A DNA stretch of 24,145 bases from DASXRA01 sp036506155. GTDB taxonomy: Bacteria; Actinomycetota; Actinomycetes; Mycobacteriales; Jatrophihabitantaceae. This document shows positions 22,259-24,145 of this stretch, one piece after another; the first letter of the stretch is position 1; each line of letters opens with the position of its first letter. The position numbers and the translations under genes are program-made. The notes under the pieces were generated by a model. That model was not told where the DNA came from and made no database searches. It was given only the letters and a program-made list of their open reading frames with translations. Where the stretch lies: assembly GCA_036506155.1 (NCBI GenBank), contig DASXSF010000003.1:1-24145 (forward strand), in the 5' to 3' direction.

Positions 22259-23680
22259 TCAGTCGGCCGGACCGGTGGCCAGGGTGACCGACGCGCTGTG
22301 CGACTGCCCGGAGGTGTCCGTCCAGGTGATGGTCACCTTGGTGCCCGGCTTGTCGTCGGCGAGTGCTCTGTGCAGATCGGTGGCCGAGCTCACTGCCGTT
22401 CCGTTCACCGTGGTGATGACGTCGCCCGCGGCAAGCCCCGCCCCGGCCGCCGGCGAGCCGTCGACCACCGACTGGATCTGCGCACCCGAGACGCTCGACC
22501 CCGAGTTGCCGAAGCCGTTCGCGGACGAGTCGGCGATCGAGACGCCCAGGAAGCCCGGGTAGCCCTGGTGGATCGTGCTGTTGTCCACGCCGGACTCGAT
22601 CTCGTGGGCGATATTCAGCGCCTTGTCGATCGGGATCGAGTAGGCCTGAGACGCGGTCGACGACTGGGAGGCCGCCTCGGCGGCGGTGTCCATGCCGACG
22701 ACCTCGCCGTTGGAGTTGTAGAGCGGCCCACCCGAGTCACCGGCCTGGATCGGGGCGTTCGACTCGATCATTCCGGTCAGCTGCTCGGCATTCTGGCCGT
22801 TGTCGTCCGTGGCGGTCAGTGACTGATTGAGTGCCTCGACAGTGCCCGAGGCCTGCGTGAGCGTTCCGGTGCCGCCGGCGTTGCCCACGCCGGTCACCGC
22901 GTCGCCTACCGACACCTTGGACGAGTCGCCCAGCTTCGCGGTTTGCAGGCCGGAGGCGTTCTGCAACTGGATCACCGCAACGTCGTCGGTCGGGTCCGTA
23001 CCGACCACCGTGGCGGTGTAGCTCTTGCCCGTCGAGGGGACAGTCACGGAGATGCTGGTGGCCCCGTCCACGACGTGGTTGTTCGTGAGCACCTCGCCGT
23101 TGGAGTTCAGGATCATGCCGGTTCCGGCAGCCTGCGCTCCCTGGTACTTCAGGACCGTGTTGACGTTGACGATGCCCACCTGCTGAGCAGCGGTCGCGGT
23201 CGTGCCGCTGCTGCCGGATGAGCCGCCGCCGAAGGGATTCCCGCCACTCCCGCCGAACGGGTTGCTGCCGCTTCCGCCGAAGGGATTGCCGCCGAGGCCG
23301 CCGAACGGGTCGCCGCTGCCCCCGAACGGGTTGCCGAGGCCGCCGAACGGGTCGCCGCTGCCTCCGAACGGGTCTGTGGATCCGGAACCGTTCGATCCTG
23401 AACCGTCGGATTCCGATGCGCCGGATCCCGATCCGGTCGATCCCTGGTTGGGGGTCGCGGGCAATGTCTGAGCCCGCACCCCGGTTCCCGAAATGGTGTT
23501 CGACTGTGAGGTGAGCTCCACCCCGACGGCGATGCCGGCCGCCGACAGTGCACCGACCACCCCGGCCGCGACAAGCACCTTGCGCTTGTTGCGCTTCGAC
23601 CGGCGTGGTTCCGGCGGCTGCGGGTACTGCAGCGGCAGCCATGGCTGCAACGGCTGGTCGAACTCGGTCGGCTCGGACAT
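22259..23680 (-). CDS. HtrA/DegP-type membrane-anchored serine protease with PDZ domain
   Basis: 473 residues. A Pro-rich cytoplasmic start and a basic RRSKRNKRK precede one membrane anchor (VLVAAGVVGALSAAGIAVGV, 35-54). A Ser/Gly-rich linker follows, holding seven PFGG repeats (103-152). Then come the trypsin-like domain with His202 (LTNNHVVDG), Asp233 (TDDVAVI) and Ser316 (AGDSGGP), and a C-terminal PDZ domain (GFLGVSIAD to HRALADDKPGTKVTI). It is an extracytoplasmic protein-quality protease, like mycobacterial PepD. ATG at 23680 is clear, with AAGGAG eight bases ahead. Its promoter holds a direct repeat fitting an OmpR-type response regulator; in mycobacteria pepD is controlled by MprAB, but no kinase pair is encoded here. 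Confidence 0.92.
   Translation of the reverse strand: MSEPTEFDQPLQPWLPLQYPQPPEPRRSKRNKRKVLVAAGVVGALSAAGIAVGVELTSQSNTISGTGVRAQTLPATPNQGSTGSGSGASESDGSGSNGSGSTDPFGGSGDPFGGLGNPFGGSGDPFGGLGGNPFGGSGSNPFGGSGGNPFGGGSSGSSGTTATAAQQVGIVNVNTVLKYQGAQAAGTGMILNSNGEVLTNNHVVDGATSISVTVPSTGKSYTATVVGTDPTDDVAVIQLQNASGLQTAKLGDSSKVSVGDAVTGVGNAGGTGTLTQASGTVEALNQSLTATDDNGQNAEQLTGMIESNAPIQAGDSGGPLYNSNGEVVGMDTAAEAASQSSTASQAYSIPIDKALNIAHEIESGVDNSTIHQGYPGFLGVSIADSSANGFGNSGSSVSGAQIQSVVDGSPAAGAGLAAGDVITTVNGTAVSSATDLHRALADDKPGTKVTITWTDTSGQSHSASVTLATGPAD
23225..23374 (-). repeat. PFGG heptad-like repeats inside the protease linker
   Basis: Seven imperfect in-frame copies of (D/N)PFGG(S/L)G, about 21-24 bases each. Copy-number change would stay in frame and alter only linker length between membrane and protease. 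Confidence 0.75.
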
Positions 23681-23749
23681 CTCTCTCTCCTTCAGGCGGC
23701 GACGGCTCTGGCCGTCGGTATTCAAGGAATCGCGGGGACCCGAACCAAC

Positions 23750-23780
23750 GCTGAGAATTGCCAAGGTGCCGGCTGAGAAT
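23750..23780 (-). promoter_or_regulatory. Direct repeat before the HtrA gene, likely response-regulator site
   Basis: On the minus strand ATTCTCAGC occurs twice, exactly 22 bp apart (23772-23780 and 23750-23758), on one helix face. A TTGGTT that could be the -35 begins just after the second copy (23744-23749). TCTCAG direct repeats are the known kind of site for MprA-type OmpR-family regulators. This identification is inferred. Confidence 0.5.
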
Positions 23781-24011
23781 GATTCGCACGACGACGAGGG
23801 CGCTCCCCACGCGCCGCCGGCGGCACCGGCTACGGTCCGGCGATGCTCCCCGAACCCACCCACGGCTGCGCAGACAGGGGTGACGACTGCATCAGCCAGC
23901 CCCGCCTCGGCAGACCTGCCCCCCGCGCAGCAGAATGTCACCGCTCACCGGGATCGGCTCGAATGCGATAGCGGCGCCGATCAGAATGAGGTCAACTGTT
24001 ATGACGGCTCT
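23781..24011. other. Gap upstream of the HtrA gene without a recognisable gene
   Basis: About 230 bases between the promoter repeat and the transposase fragment. Reading frames on both strands are Ala/Pro/Ser-rich and not convincing. I see no further repeats or inverted ends of the insertion sequence here. Confidence 0.35.
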
Positions 24012-24145
24012 TCAAATTTGGGCGGGCAGTGATCTTGCTGCTGCTGTCGCTGCCCGCGCGGTGCGGGTGCAGTGGAACCGTACTCGGCGGTGTTGGTTCT
24101 CGACGTTGCGGAAGCCGCAGCCGGAGCGCTTGACCTGCTTGACCA
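24012..24145 (-). mobile_element. C-terminal end of an ISL3-like transposase, cut by the window edge
   Basis: The minus-strand frame entering from the right edge reads VKQVKRSGCGFRNVENQHRR, VRFHCTRTARAATAAARSLP and AQI, then stops at 24012-24014. The K(Q/R)xKR-x-G-x-GFRN-x-xN-x-RRR pattern is the typical C-terminal end of DDE transposases of the ISL3 type, where NF/YR(N)xxN lies after the last catalytic Glu. Only the last 43 residues are visible, so I cannot tell whether the element is intact. Its terminal inverted repeat should lie left of 24012 but is not recognisable without the other end. Confidence 0.6.

Noticed and set aside
23202..23471. Repeats in the protease linker as a possible CRISPR array
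   Set aside because: Units are short, in-frame, Gly/Pro/Phe-coding and without unique spacers; they are protein repeats.

Overview
The window is high-GC DNA with GTG starts, ATGA/TGATG gene overlaps and families typical of Actinobacteria: a long SerA with a C-terminal ACT domain, mycobacterial-type SerC, a Ser/Gly-rich membrane-anchored HtrA protease and a GT39/PMT-like glycosyltransferase operon. I cannot name a genus. It mixes sound housekeeping genes with a decayed accessory region that holds several gene fragments and frameshifts, and an ISL3-like transposase fragment lies at the right edge.

Left part (1-4025). Two truncated genes, a LuxR-type AAA ATPase start and an oppositely oriented secreted protein, abut near 345, followed by about 1 kb with little coding signal. 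A SAM methyltransferase (minus strand) follows. Next comes a minus-strand operon with an intact molybdopterin (sulfite-oxidase-like) oxidoreductase, a dead ferredoxin-reductase-like partner (one stop, one frameshift) and a broken DUF6510-like gene.

Middle part (4026-9280). Two regulatory modules are interleaved. A TetR regulator (5916-6527) probably controls an SDR oxidoreductase through a nested inverted-repeat operator at 4844-4919. An HxlR regulator (7974-8507) lies divergent to an MFS exporter and upstream of an unusual tandem muconolactone-isomerase-like protein. A pair of palindromes of the form GTTCGGT-N-ACCGAAC occurs in the MFS/hxlR intergenic region. The same pair, with the same promoter geometry, recurs 3.1 kb away in front of an alpha/beta hydrolase. 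This suggests one HxlR regulon of exporter, hydrolase and isomerase-like protein, possibly for an aromatic or lactone compound.

Right part (9281-24145). A DEAD-box RNA helicase is followed by about 900 bp of gene debris (beta-helix protein tail, histidine-kinase ATPase fragment). Then comes a translationally coupled operon: a small Ser/Thr/Gly-rich exported protein, a frameshifted ApbE flavin transferase, a 42-codon ORF that looks like a collapsed ferric-reductase-like gene, a GT2-GtrA fusion and a GT39 membrane glycosyltransferase. After this are a PhzF-family protein, the serC-serA pair, a GH15 glucoamylase/trehalase-like enzyme, and a convergent HtrA-type serine protease whose promoter carries a 22-bp-spaced direct repeat, as expected for an OmpR-type response regulator.
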